This document shows, piece after piece, positions 1 to 12,680 of a stretch of DNA of 64,000 bases (position 1 is the first letter of the stretch; each line of letters opens with the position of its first letter). A model generated the notes under the pieces. The model made no database searches, was not told where the DNA came from, and saw only the letters and a list, made by a program, of their open reading frames with translations. The translations under genes and the position numbers were made by a program. The stretch comes from Hydra vulgaris. Its lineage: Eukaryota > Cnidaria > Hydrozoa > Anthoathecata > Hydridae. The stretch covers positions 3,385,001 to 3,449,000 of the forward strand of contig NC_088926.1 in assembly GCF_038396675.1 (NCBI RefSeq), read 5' to 3'.

Positions 1-1319
1 CATAGTGCATTAGAAAAAATATGTGGTATTTTAAAATTACCACCTCCAATTCAAAAAGCCACATTTAATGATGTTCAAAATAAAATATTGCTGTCATATA
101 AATATATTGCAACGCAATCAATGATTAATGCTGCTCTTGAGTTTAAAATGAGAGATGATACTGGAGTTTCAGATATTACTGTTTCTTGTGACGATACATG
201 GCAGAAACGAGGACATAACTCCTTAAATGGTATAATAGCTGTTATTGCAGTTGATACAGGAAAATGCCTTGACTATCGTGATCGCACAAAAAAATGTAAA
301 GCTTGTGAACTCTGGGAGGATAAGTTTATCTCTGATTAATATGAAGAGTTTATGCAAAAACATAAAAATGACTGTCACCTTAATCATATCGGATCTGCTG
401 GATCTATGGAAGCAGCAGGACTTGTTGAATGTTTTAATGCCTCTGTTTTAGAATGAAAATTAAGGAACATAAATTATCTTGGAGATGGTGACTCTAAAGC
501 ATTTTCAGTCATTCAAAAACAGAATCCATATGGTGGAAAAGAAATAACCAAGCTTGAAAGTGTTGGTCATATTCAAAAAAGAGTTGGAGCAAGGTTAAGA
601 AAATTAAAAGCAACTAATAAAAGCTTATTAAGTGATGGTAAAAAAATAGGGGGTGTTGGTCATCTTACGGACAAAAAAATTAACAAATTACAAAATTATT
701 TTGGAATTGCGATTCGTCAATGTTGTGGAAAATCTGTTTATGAACTAAAAAAAGCTATAGGAGCTGTTTCATTGCTCTGAGGCATCATCTTCTGATGTAA
801 GACATGCTATGTGTCCTCAAACTAATAATACATGGTGCAAATACCAAGAAGATAAAATTAATAAAACAAATGTTTATAAAGAAAAACCTGGACTGCCTGT
901 TGTTATCAGAGACAATTAAACCAGTATTATTAGAATTATCAGATAAAAGCTTGTTAAAAAAGTGCCTTCATGGAAAATCTCAAAACAATAATGAATCCTT
1001 GAATGCAATAATTTAGAAACGGTGTCCAAAAGATGTTTATGTGGGGCAAACTGCTTTAGAGATATGTGCAGCATCAGCTGTTATTAATTTCAATGAAGGA
1101 TTAGCTGGTATGTTGAATGTTTATTTAGAGCTTGGTATAGATCCTGGCAAAAACTGCATTACATTTTGCATTCAAAGAGATAGTCAAAAAGTTAAAAATA
1201 ATGCAAAAAAATTGACTGATGAGGTAAAGCAACGTCGGAAACAAATAAGGGCAAAACGAAAAGGTTATAGTGATCAAGATGAAGAAATTGAAGGTATAGC
1301 TTACGACGGATGTTTTTAG
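1..1319 (+). pseudogene. Mutator-like transposase, decayed, 5' end outside window
   Basis: Translated pieces in several frames follow the metazoan Mutator-like transposase domain. At about 180-310 is a segment with CDDTWQKRGHNSLNG, holding the first catalytic Asp. At 355-500 are CHLNHIGSAGSMEAAG and then GDGDSK, with the second Asp. At 960-1010 is HGKSQNNNESLNA, with the expected Glu, followed at 1020-1160 by RCPKD and INFNEG. The frame breaks near 337, an in-frame TAG sits where the family normally has Trp after NESLNAII (about 1014), and 780-960 is badly shifted. The N-terminus lies before base 1. I infer a dead copy. Which Mutator subfamily it belongs to cannot be told by eye. The C-terminal tail at 1200-1315 is basic (KQRRKQIRAKRKG). 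Confidence 0.75.
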
Positions 1320-1803
1320 TGATTTTACTATTTTTCAATTAATATAACTATTCGTTTTAAAAATTTAAATTTGGTTATCATAATTTTTACTTTTAAAAAA
1401 AAAACTTTTTACTTCAAAATTTATATATTTTTCTTAACAAGGATTCTAACCTCTTTATGGTACTTAAAAAATTATTTAAAACTTATTATAAACTTAGTTT
1501 ATTAACATTGTTGTTAGCTAATACATTGAAGAGTGATTAGAAATCTTTAGAAATAAAATCAGAGTTTATTTTATATTTTAACTTGTTTTTTTCTATGTTA
1601 ATTTTTTTAAATTACTGTTTTCTCAGAACGACATTTTTGAGCACAGTGCGATAAATAACTTGAGAACTACTTGTTATGGTGCTTTGAAATTTTGTACAGT
1701 TGTAATAATATATATAATAAACTCATTGAAGCAGTATATTTTTTTAATATTATTTTTTGGCAGAGTTATGGGCTCGTAAAGGGGGCTGTTTGGGGTAAAA
1801 TTT
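1320..1803. other. AT-rich stretch without a recognisable gene
   Basis: Only AT-rich sequence with stops in all frames is visible. The last ~60 bases are the left flank of the composite element and end in the TA that borders it. Confidence 0.5.
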
Positions 1804-1826
1804 TACCCAGTGAAAAAAAAAACCGC

Positions 1827-2035
1827 GTCCCACATGGGTTCCGCGTGGGTTCCGTGTGGGATTGATGGGATTTATGTGGGACGGATTTTCCCATGTGGTA
1901 TCCGTATGGAAATTTGTCACCTTAAACCCATGTGGGTAATCCCACATGGGTTACATGTGGGAACCATATGGTATTTACACACATGGGAAATCCCACGTGG
2001 GTTTCCTGTGGGATTTGCATGGGAATTAATTTAAA
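1827..2035. repeat. subterminal array of CCCAYRTGGG palindromes, left end of copy 1
   Basis: About ten variants of the self-complementary decamer CCCACATGGG (also CCCATGTGGG and CCCACGTGGG, and half sites such as GCGTGGG) are spaced roughly every 15-30 bases. The same motif fills the opposite end of the element (7560-7820). Arrays like this near transposon ends are often transposase-binding or hairpin-forming sites; that role is inferred. Open frames here arise only from the repeat. Confidence 0.75.
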
Positions 2036-3104
2036 AGCTGGAAACTAAAAAAAAATTTTTAAATCGACATTGCATTGCGTTACGTTTATATTGTGTGAAA
2101 ATATTTTATATTAATAAAGGGAATGCAAGCAAGTATGTAAGTACCACGAATAATGTTTATCTTTCTTTATAGAAATAAGATTAAGATTTGTGCAAATAGA
2201 CTTATTATTAGGATAATATAATAGTTATTTGAATATATATCTTGAGTAAATTATTTGCAAACAATTAACTGATGCAAGTTGAAATGTTGTCAAAAACCAA
2301 TCTTGCATGCATGGGACACTGCAGTGTCCCACAAAGAAATTCAGGTTTGAAAGTCAAAGAATTCCCAATTGTCTTTATTAAAAAAAGAAAAAAATAGGAT
2401 AGAGATGGGTTTCTGTAACTTTTTTTATGCTCCAAAACTTTTAACTTTAGATATAATAAGGTCCTTAAGACTTAAGGGACTTACGAACTACATTGAGGAA
2501 CAAAAACAGTATATTTACAGAAACTTTTCAATTTTTAATATGGAGTACCACAGTGTTATTGAAAATAAAGCCTCTGGGTCCAGTTTTCAAAGTAATATGA
2601 TCTAAGTAATGTTTAAATAAAATATTATGCTTTAAAATGCATATAGTTATACATATAACTCCTGATAGTTAACTATATGTATAACTAGTTATACATATAA
2701 TTATTATTAATATATAAAATATACATAAACTTATTTTTTAAGGTTATGCTTGAACAAATTAGTACCCATTAATTCAAATTCAAGATTTAGTTAAATTCAA
2801 GTTAATGTTCTTATTTATTAATTGTTTTTGTTAATTTTATATTTATTTGTTCAAATTTAACAGTTAGTACTATATTTTACTACAGTAAGAATGTTTATCA
2901 TTGTTGAACGTGATTTTATTAGTAACTTAATTTTATTTTCAACATATTTTGACAACACCCTTTATATTTTAAATGATGACAGCTTTACTTTTCTATTGAT
3001 GTTAAATTTATTACGTTTCAATAACTCAGATTGAATCTTTACTGAATTATTGTAAGCTTTGTAGGGGTTTGTTGTATATCAAATGGTGTTGTAAATAAAG
3101 TAAA

Positions 3105-3106
<2 letters not shown>

Positions 3107-3173
<67 letters not shown>
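3107..3173. repeat. (TA)n microsatellite
   Basis: An uninterrupted TA run sits at the inner edge of the left fold-back arm. Confidence 0.95.
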
Positions 3174-3174
<1 letters not shown>

Positions 3175-4178
3175 CATTAAAACAATAAAATTGATACAAA
3201 TTTTCACTTTAAAACGAATACCATTAACATTGTGATGATAATAGCATTAGGAAACTAGTATTTATGTATTATTATTACTATAAAATACTATAAAAATATA
3301 TGTAATACTATAAACAAATAAGTTTTTAATTCATTTTATAAAATGGAGACTGACAACTGATAATTAATGGAAATAAATACAAATTATAAAAATCATGTAT
3401 TATTACTAAATACTATATTAATGTTAGTCTACAAAGTTAAAAACTAGTTTAGAGCATTGTTATTAGTTCTTTTACGATTCGCACTTCCACTTTGTCTCTC
3501 AAATTTATAAAATAGGTGGTCAAAGCTTGCTCAATAGGTAGGTTCTCAGCATAACAATGCTTTTTTCTTACACTTTCTAAAGAGAAATATGGCAAATTGA
3601 TTACTTATTTTACTTAAATTGTAGGGTCATCTATGCATAATGATGTCAGATGATGACCCGGTTTATTGAACAACTTCACCCTTTATCAAACTCAGTCAAT
3701 TTTTTGCCATCTCCCATTGAAAATGATGTCAGTTTTTGTTATCGTATTATGATGGTATATCTGAATTGTTAATATAATATAAAAAATGCATATACCATCA
3801 ATTTTTTTCTGGTTCAGTTATACATTTATTCTCAACAGTACTATAAGTAAAAAAAAAAAAACATAAATTGTTCTTACAGATAAGCAAGCTAATTTCTGAA
3901 TTTAAATTGTTTTTCCTATGATCCTCTACAGTTTTAAGCAACAAAAGCAAGAAGTTTTTAGACCACATTGTTGGTTTAAATACCTCTAAAACCTGCTCAT
4001 AGCTAGCATAAATTGTTTTACTTTTTTTTAAAATAAAATATTTTACTTTTTTTTTTAATTCAATTTTTTAATTGACATTATTTTGGTCTCAACATCCCCT
4101 CCCTATTGTCAATTATTGTTAAACTCACACTGCCCCTCTATCTACTGGCATCATTTATGGATGATCCCATAGCCTAAA

Positions 4179-4288
<110 letters not shown>

Positions 4289-5362
4289 TTTACTTTATTT
4301 ACAACACCATTTGAGATACAACAAACCTTTACAAAGCTTACAATAATTCAGTTAAAATTCAATCTGAGTTATTGAAACGTAATAAATTTAACATCAATAG
4401 AAAAGTAAAGCTGTCATCATTTAAAATGTAAAGGGTGTTGTCAAAATATGTTGAAAATAAAATTGAGTTACTAATAAAATCACGTTCAACAATGATAAAT
4501 ATTCTTACTGTAGTAAGAATTAGTACTAGTTAACAAATTTGAACAAATAAATATAAAATAGTGAAAAAACAATGAACAAATAACTTGAACTTGAACTAAA
4601 TCTTGAATTTGAATTAATTGGTTCTAATTTGTTCAAGCATAACCTTAAAAAATAAGTTTATATAATAAATTTTATGTATAACTAGTTATACATACAGTTA
4701 ACTATCAGGAGTTATATGTATAACTGCATGCATTTTATAGCATTTTATTTAATTTATTATTACTTATTATTTATATATTACTTTAGATCATATTACTTTG
4801 AATACTGGACCCAGAGACTTTATTCCCAATAACACTGTGGTACTCCAGATTAAAAATTGAAAAGTTTCTGTAAATATCCTGTTTTTGTTCGTCAATGTTC
4901 GTTAGTCCCTTAAGTTTTATGAACCTTATTATATATAAAGTTAAAAGTTTTGGAGCCTAAAAAAAGTTACAGAAACCTCCCTATCTCCCCCCTATTTTTT
5001 TTTTTTTTTAATAAAGAAAATTTGACTTTCAAACCTGCATTTCTTTGTGGGACACTGCAGTGTCCCATGCATGCATGCTTGGTTTTTGACAACATTAGAA
5101 CTTGCATCAGTCAATTGTTTGCAGATAATATACTCAAGAACTATATTCAAATATCATATGAACATGTTAGAGAATGTTCATATATTTGAACATCACAAAT
5201 TTAATAATATTGTTGTGATATGTTATATAAATAATTCCATAATAGATTATGATATGAAAATAAGATAGGATATGAAGGCAATGATCAAAGAATAAATTTA
5301 CTTATAGAAATTTAGATGTTTGTTTATTAGTTTCAGAATATTATATTATGTGTGACCGCGGC

Positions 5363-6572
5363 CTTCTATAATAACAGGCCTTGACATCGCGCAAAAAGTT
5401 GTTAAACTGAAGGCTAATTCCTAATACTGTGTTTACATTTTCATCTTTTAACATTAGACGAAAGTTTGTGTTCGCGCTTTTTTAATAAATCTTTAAAATG
5501 TGATTGGTTTATAAATTAGATAGCCCAACATCAAGACGATAACGTTGTAAGGTTCAAGGCGTTAACTTTGTAAGGTAATAATATTGTCAAACTAACGATA
5601 AGTTTTTTTAATAATTAAAATGCCTTAAAAATGCCTTTAAAATGCAGTGTATCTCTTTGCAAGTCGAACTATCTCAACTACAACAAAAATATCAATTTAT
5701 ACAACTACAATATCAATTACAACTACAACAAAAATATCAATACTCAACTACGACAAAAATATCAATTTATAAATTCCCGAAGAATCTAGAGGAGAGAAAA
5801 AGATGTAGTGAAGCTATCCCAAGAACTGGTTTTATTGTTACAGACTATACAGCAGTATGTCAACTGCATTGGCCAAATGAAGCACCTTTTGAAAGCAAAT
5901 ATGGGAAGCAACGACCTTTAAACCCACCATCTGTTTTTAAAATATTCCGCCTAGTTGTTTAGCCACACCAGCAAGTAAAGTTAGAAAAAATGTAACTTCA
6001 AGCGGTTTTCGAAGCATTTTACCAGATGAGTTAAATGATTTTCTAAAAGAGGATGAAATTATATTTGATGATATTCAATCTTTGTTAAGTGATAATAACA
6101 ATGTTATTGTTTTCCAGCTTAATAAAAAAAGTGTGCACATACAATCAAAAATGTACTAACTTGGTCTTTTATTATTTATTTTAGTAATTTTCAATGATTA
6201 TTCATTTGTAGCTAACCATAATGGCACAATTTGTAATATTTCATATTTAGCTGTAAACAAATTAAAAATACAGTTATCTTTCTAATATATAGATATATAC
6301 TTTGTTATGGTTCTGCTTGTTATTGATACTATTTAATATTACATAAATATTCTTAATGAAATTTGAAATACGAAAAGCATGATTATCTTTTAACAATTTT
6401 TTGGTTTTCTTTTTATATTTTCGTTTTTACTAGAGATTATTATTAGAAAACATAGACTGCCATTACACCCTACCTAATATAAAAATATATCAATATAAGT
6501 AAAAGTGAAAGTTTAATCGGCCTTCAGTTTTTACGGCATTTTGCGCGATGGCAAGGCCTGTTATTATAGAAG
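5363..6572 (+). mobile_element. nested element with ~53-bp inverted repeats carrying a THAP fragment (copy 1)
   Basis: The ends are matching inverted repeats: CTTCTATAATAACAGGCC followed by TTGACATCGCGCAAAA on the left, and the same on the right with a few changes, both running into ACTGAAGGC. Length is 1210 bp. It carries a fragment of a THAP-type protein, which suggests descent from a P-element-like transposon, but no catalytic domain is present. No target duplication is obvious at 5355-5362 versus 6573-6580. The same 1210-bp unit recurs in the other palindrome arm at 9208-10417. Confidence 0.75.
5631..6152 (+). pseudogene. THAP zinc-finger protein fragment (P-element-like)
   Basis: From the ATG at 5631 the translation opens MPLKCSVSLCKSNY, the usual start of a THAP domain with its first two Cys. 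It is then interrupted by a degenerate repeat of about 130 bases rich in ACAACTACAA and ATATCAAT. After a frame change the domain resumes near 5770 with FPKNLEERKR, AIPRTGF, CQLHWP (the Cys-His pair) and RPLNPPSVF. A further shift near 5957 leads to SILPDELNDFLKEDE at about 6015-6060, as in cnidarian THAP proteins. The conserved Trp of the RKRW-type motif reads Cys. No transposase core follows, so this is a broken N-terminal remnant. Confidence 0.65.
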
Positions 6573-6805
6573 TCTACATCATTGAAAAAGTAGGTTTTTA
6601 CATATTTGTTTTTGTTTTTTTGTTTAACTACTTATCCTTATTGATCACTTTTTTCAGGATTCTCCTCATGGGTTCAAGCTCATTACGCATAATATGTGTT
6701 CAATTACGCATAAACGTTAGTCATTGTAAGTAATAAATTAGGAAATAATTATTTGTGAAATATTGTAGTCATTAATGACTTCAAACTGGCTAATAATTAA
6801 AATTG

Positions 6806-7045
<240 letters not shown>

Positions 7046-7289
7046 TTGTATTTATATTTTTTTTTTTTAGAAAATGTTTGAAGAAAGTTAGAAGATACTA
7101 AAAACCTTGGTATTATACAAGCCGAAGCGATTTAATTAATTCAATTGACAAAAAACGGCGTGTAAATCGCAAAAGGAAAAATAATATTTTTAATATTCGT
7201 TTAGGATGTATTGATTAATAGCATTTATTTTTAAATAAATTCATTTTGCAACACGTTTTTTAATTTTATAAAATTTCGTCATAATAGTT

Positions 7290-7612
7290 TAAGGTAAATC
7301 CCACATAGGTTATAGGTGGAAAACATCACATGTAAAAGATCAAAAATGCTACACGTTTTGAATACCAAATGGGATAAAGTAGCAAATACCAGATTAAGTT
7401 AAGCCTCTCTGAATGCTTCGATGATTAATTTTAAATTACTATTTAAGTAATTTTTAAATTAAAAGAATTTTAAAAATTATCATAGAAGCATTCGGACTTT
7501 CATTTGTCTAGTATTGACTACTTTTATACCATTTGGATTAAAATATGTGGCATTTAAGATCTATAACATGTCGTATTTTCCACCTATATCCCATGTAGGA
7601 TTTACCACATAA
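7290..7612. repeat. fold-back at the 3' end of copy 1
   Basis: The segment beginning AAATCCCACATAGGTTATAG at about 7292 is repeated in reverse complement near 7565-7612, and the inner parts (GCTTCGATGATTAATTTTAA versus TTTTAAAAATTATCATAGAA) also pair imperfectly, giving arms of about 130-150 bases around a short loop near 7440. This resembles a decayed MITE or hairpin end of the larger element. Confidence 0.6.
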
Positions 7613-7820
7613 AACCCATGTGGGATTTACCATATGAAACCCACATGGGACAAAATAATAATCCCCATATGGGTTACATATGGTAAAAACCCACGCGTAT
7701 CCCATATGGGATTTACCATATGGAATCCATGTGGGATTTACCATATGAAACCCACATGGGACAAAATAATAATCCCCACATGGGTTACATGTGGAAAAAA
7801 TCCACGCGTATCCCATGTGC
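7560..7820. repeat. subterminal array of CCCAYRTGGG palindromes, right end of copy 1
   Basis: It contains many CCCATGTGGG and CCCATATGGG-type motifs plus a duplicated ~108-bp unit (two rounds of ATGAAACCCACATGGGACAA). It mirrors the array at the other end of the element. Confidence 0.75.
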
Positions 7821-7836
7821 GCTTTTTCACTGGGTA

Positions 7837-7953
7837 CCCGTTAGCTGTATATACTGTATCTCCTTGGTGCTTTAAGCTAACTTAATAATTTTGCTTTAAT
7901 GAGTTTTTTAATATATTACAAGTAAACACTGAAAGTTTGAGTTTTATAGCACC
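7837..7953. other. 117-bp unique spacer at the centre of the palindrome
   Basis: Sequence between the two TA-flanked 6-kb copies that is not inverted-repeated. It is probably old host DNA into which both copies were inserted, or the remnant left at an inversion junction. Confidence 0.7.
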
Positions 7954-8746
7954 TACCCAGTGAAAAAGCGCACATGGGATACGCGTGGATTTTTTCCACA
8001 TGTAACCCATGTGGGGATTATTATTTTGTCCCATGTGGGTTTCATATGGTAAATCCCACATGGATTCCATATGGTAAATCCCATATGGGATACGTGTGGG
8101 TTTTTACCATATGTAACCCATATGGGGATTATTATTTTGTCCCATGTGGGTTTCATATGGTAAATCCCACATGGGTTTTATGTGGTAAATCCTACATGGG
8201 ATATAGGTGGAAAATACGACATGTTATAGATCTTAAATGCCACATATTTTAATCCAAATGGTATAAAAGTAGTCAATACTAGACAAATGAAAGTCCGAAT
8301 GCTTCTATGATAATTTTTAAAATTCTTTTAATTTAAAAATTACTTAAATAGTAATTTAAAATTAATCATCGAAGCATTCAGAGAGGCTTAACTTAATCTG
8401 GTATTTGCTACTTTATCCCATTTGGTATTCAAAACGTGTAGCATTTTTGATCTTTTACATGTGATGTTTTCCACCTATAACCTATGTGGGATTTACCTTA
8501 AACTATTATGACGAAATTTTATAAAATTAAAAAACGTGTTGCAAAATGAATTTATTTAAAAATAAATGCTATTAATCAATACATCCTAAACGAATATTAA
8601 AAATATTATTTTTCCTTTTGCGATTTACACGCCGTTTTTTGTCAATTGAATTAATTAAATCGCTTCGGCTTGTATAATACCAAGGTTTTTAGTATCTTCT
8701 AACTTTCTTCAAACATTTTCTAAAAAAAAAAAATAGAAATACAAAT

Positions 8747-8974
<228 letters not shown>

Positions 8975-9207
8975 CAATTTTAATTATTAGCCAGTTTGAA
9001 GTCATTAATGACTACAATATTTCACAAATAATTATTTCCTAATTTATTACTTACAATGACTAACGTTTATGCGTAATTGAACACATATTATGCGTAATGA
9101 GCTTGAACCCATGAGGAGAATCCTGAAAAAAGTGATCAATAAGGATAAGTAGTTAAACAAAAAAACAAAAACAAATATGTAAAAACCTACTTTTTCAATG
9201 ATGTAGA

Positions 9208-10417
9208 CTTCTATAATAACAGGCCTTGCCATCGCGCAAAATGCCGTAAAAACTGAAGGCCGATTAAACTTTCACTTTTACTTATATTGATATATTTTTA
9301 TATTAGGTAGGGTGTAATGGCAGTCTATGTTTTCTAATAATAATCTCTAGTAAAAACGAAAATATAAAAAGAAAACCAAAAAATTGTTAAAAGATAATCA
9401 TGCTTTTCGTATTTCAAATTTCATTAAGAATATTTATGTAATATTAAATAGTATCAATAACAAGCAGAACCATAACAAAGTATATATCTATATATTAGAA
9501 AGATAACTGTATTTTTAATTTGTTTACAGCTAAATATGAAATATTACAAATTGTGCCATTATGGTTAGCTACAAATGAATAATCATTGAAAATTACTAAA
9601 ATAAATAATAAAAGACCAAGTTAGTACATTTTTGATTGTATGTGCACACTTTTTTTATTAAGCTGGAAAACAATAACATTGTTATTATCACTTAACAAAG
9701 ATTGAATATCATCAAATATAATTTCATCCTCTTTTAGAAAATCATTTAACTCATCTGGTAAAATGCTTCGAAAACCGCTTGAAGTTACATTTTTTCTAAC
9801 TTTACTTGCTGGTGTGGCTAAACAACTAGGCGGAATATTTTAAAAACAGATGGTGGGTTTAAAGGTCGTTGCTTCCCATATTTGCTTTCAAAAGGTGCTT
9901 CATTTGGCCAATGCAGTTGACATACTGCTGTATAGTCTGTAACAATAAAACCAGTTCTTGGGATAGCTTCACTACATCTTTTTCTCTCCTCTAGATTCTT
10001 CGGGAATTTATAAATTGATATTTTTGTCGTAGTTGAGTATTGATATTTTTGTTGTAGTTGTAATTGATATTGTAGTTGTATAAATTGATATTTTTGTTGT
10101 AGTTGAGATAGTTCGACTTGCAAAGAGATACACTGCATTTTAAAGGCATTTTTAAGGCATTTTAATTATTAAAAAAACTTATCGTTAGTTTGACAATATT
10201 ATTACCTTACAAAGTTAACGCCTTGAACCTTACAACGTTATCGTCTTGATGTTGGGCTATCTAATTTATAAACCAATCACATTTTAAAGATTTATTAAAA
10301 AAGCGCGAACACAAACTTTCGTCTAATGTTAAAAGATGAAAATGTAAACACAGTATTAGGAATTAGCCTTCAGTTTAACAACTTTTTGCGCGATGTCAAG
10401 GCCTGTTATTATAGAAG
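9208..10417 (-). mobile_element. nested THAP-fragment element, copy 2
   Basis: Reverse complement of 5363-6572, again exactly 1210 bp, with the same inverted ends. It shows that the THAP element was already in place before the 6-kb unit was duplicated. Confidence 0.75.
9628..10149 (-). pseudogene. THAP zinc-finger fragment, copy 2
   Basis: Mirror copy of the broken THAP fragment at 5631-6152, with the same internal repeat and frame changes. The shared lesions mean that decay preceded the duplication. Confidence 0.65.
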
Positions 10418-11491
10418 GCCGCGGTCACACATAATATAATATTCTGAAACTAATAAACAAACATCTAAATTTCTATAAGTAAATTTATTCTTTGATCATT
10501 GCCTTCATATCCTATCTTATTTTCATATCATAATCTATTATGGAATTATTTATATAACATATCACAACAATATTATTAAATTTGTGATGTTCAAATATAT
10601 GAACATTCTCTAACATGTTCATATGATATTTGAATATAGTTCTTGAGTATATTATCTGCAAACAATTGACTGATGCAAGTTCTAATGTTGTCAAAAACCA
10701 AGCATGCATGCATGGGACACTGCAGTGTCCCACAAAGAAATGCAGGTTTGAAAGTCAAATTTTCTTTATTAAAAAAAAAAAAAAATAGGGGGGAGATAGG
10801 GAGGTTTCTGTAACTTTTTTTAGGCTCCAAAACTTTTAACTTTATATATAATAAGGTTCATAAAACTTAAGGGACTAACGAACATTGACGAACAAAAACA
10901 GGATATTTACAGAAACTTTTCAATTTTTAATCTGGAGTACCACAGTGTTATTGGGAATAAAGTCTCTGGGTCCAGTATTCAAAGTAATATGATCTAAAGT
11001 AATATATAAATAATAAGTAATAATAAATTAAATAAAATGCTATAAAATGCATGCAGTTATACATATAACTCCTGATAGTTAACTATATGTATAACTAGTT
11101 ATACATAAAATTTATTATATAAACTTATTTTTTAAGGTTATGCTTGAACAAATTAGAACCAATTAATTCAAATTCAAGATTTAGTTCAAGTTCAAGTTAT
11201 TTGTTCATTGTTTTTTCACTATTTTATATTTATTTGTTCAAATTTGTTAACTAGTACTAATTCTTACTACAGTAAGAATATTTATCATTGTTGAACGTGA
11301 TTTTATTAGTAACTCAATTTTATTTTCAACATATTTTGACAACACCCTTTACATTTTAAATGATGACAGCTTTACTTTTCTATTGATGTTAAATTTATTA
11401 CGTTTCAATAACTCAGATTGAATTTTAACTGAATTATTGTAAGCTTTGTAAAGGTTTGTTGTATCTCAAATGGTGTTGTAAATAAAGTAAA

Positions 11492-11599
<108 letters not shown>

Positions 11600-12603
11600 T
11601 TTAGGCTATGGGATCATCCATAAATGATGCCAGTAGATAGAGGGGCAGTGTGAGTTTAACAATAATTGACAATAGGGAGGGGATGTTGAGACCAAAATAA
11701 TGTCAATTAAAAAATTGAATTAAAAAAAAAAGTAAAATATTTTATTTTAAAAAAAAGTAAAACAATTTATGCTAGCTATGAGCAGGTTTTAGAGGTATTT
11801 AAACCAACAATGTGGTCTAAAAACTTCTTGCTTTTGTTGCTTAAAACTGTAGAGGATCATAGGAAAAACAATTTAAATTCAGAAATTAGCTTGCTTATCT
11901 GTAAGAACAATTTATGTTTTTTTTTTTTTACTTATAGTACTGTTGAGAATAAATGTATAACTGAACCAGAAAAAAATTGATGGTATATGCATTTTTTATA
12001 TTATATTAACAATTCAGATATACCATCATAATACGATAACAAAAACTGACATCATTTTCAATGGGAGATGGCAAAAAATTGACTGAGTTTGATAAAGGGT
12101 GAAGTTGTTCAATAAACCGGGTCATCATCTGACATCATTATGCATAGATGACCCTACAATTTAAGTAAAATAAGTAATCAATTTGCCATATTTCTCTTTA
12201 GAAAGTGTAAGAAAAAAGCATTGTTATGCTGAGAACCTACCTATTGAGCAAGCTTTGACCACCTATTTTATAAATTTGAGAGACAAAGTGGAAGTGCGAA
12301 TCGTAAAAGAACTAATAACAATGCTCTAAACTAGTTTTTAACTTTGTAGACTAACATTAATATAGTATTTAGTAATAATACATGATTTTTATAATTTGTA
12401 TTTATTTCCATTAATTATCAGTTGTCAGTCTCCATTTTATAAAATGAATTAAAAACTTATTTGTTTATAGTATTACATATATTTTTATAGTATTTTATAG
12501 TAATAATAATACATAAATACTAGTTTCCTAATGCTATTATCATCACAATGTTAATGGTATTCGTTTTAAAGTGAAAATTTGTATCAATTTTATTGTTTTA
12601 ATG

Positions 12604-12604
<1 letters not shown>

Positions 12605-12669
<65 letters not shown>

Positions 12670-12680
12670 TATATATATTA
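12605..12680. repeat. (TA)n microsatellite
   Basis: A TA run with one interruption near 12661, counterpart of 3107-3173. Confidence 0.95.

Noticed and set aside
4950-5268. Open frames around the TGGGACACTGCAGTGTCCCA palindrome (also 10512-10830)
   Set aside because: They lie in the non-coding fold-back arm and are repeated in inverted orientation without a conserved frame.
7538-8252. Open frames encoding GYAWIF, MKPTWDK and similar in both palindrome arms
   Set aside because: They come from the palindromic CCCAYRTGGG subterminal repeats and mirror each other on opposite strands.
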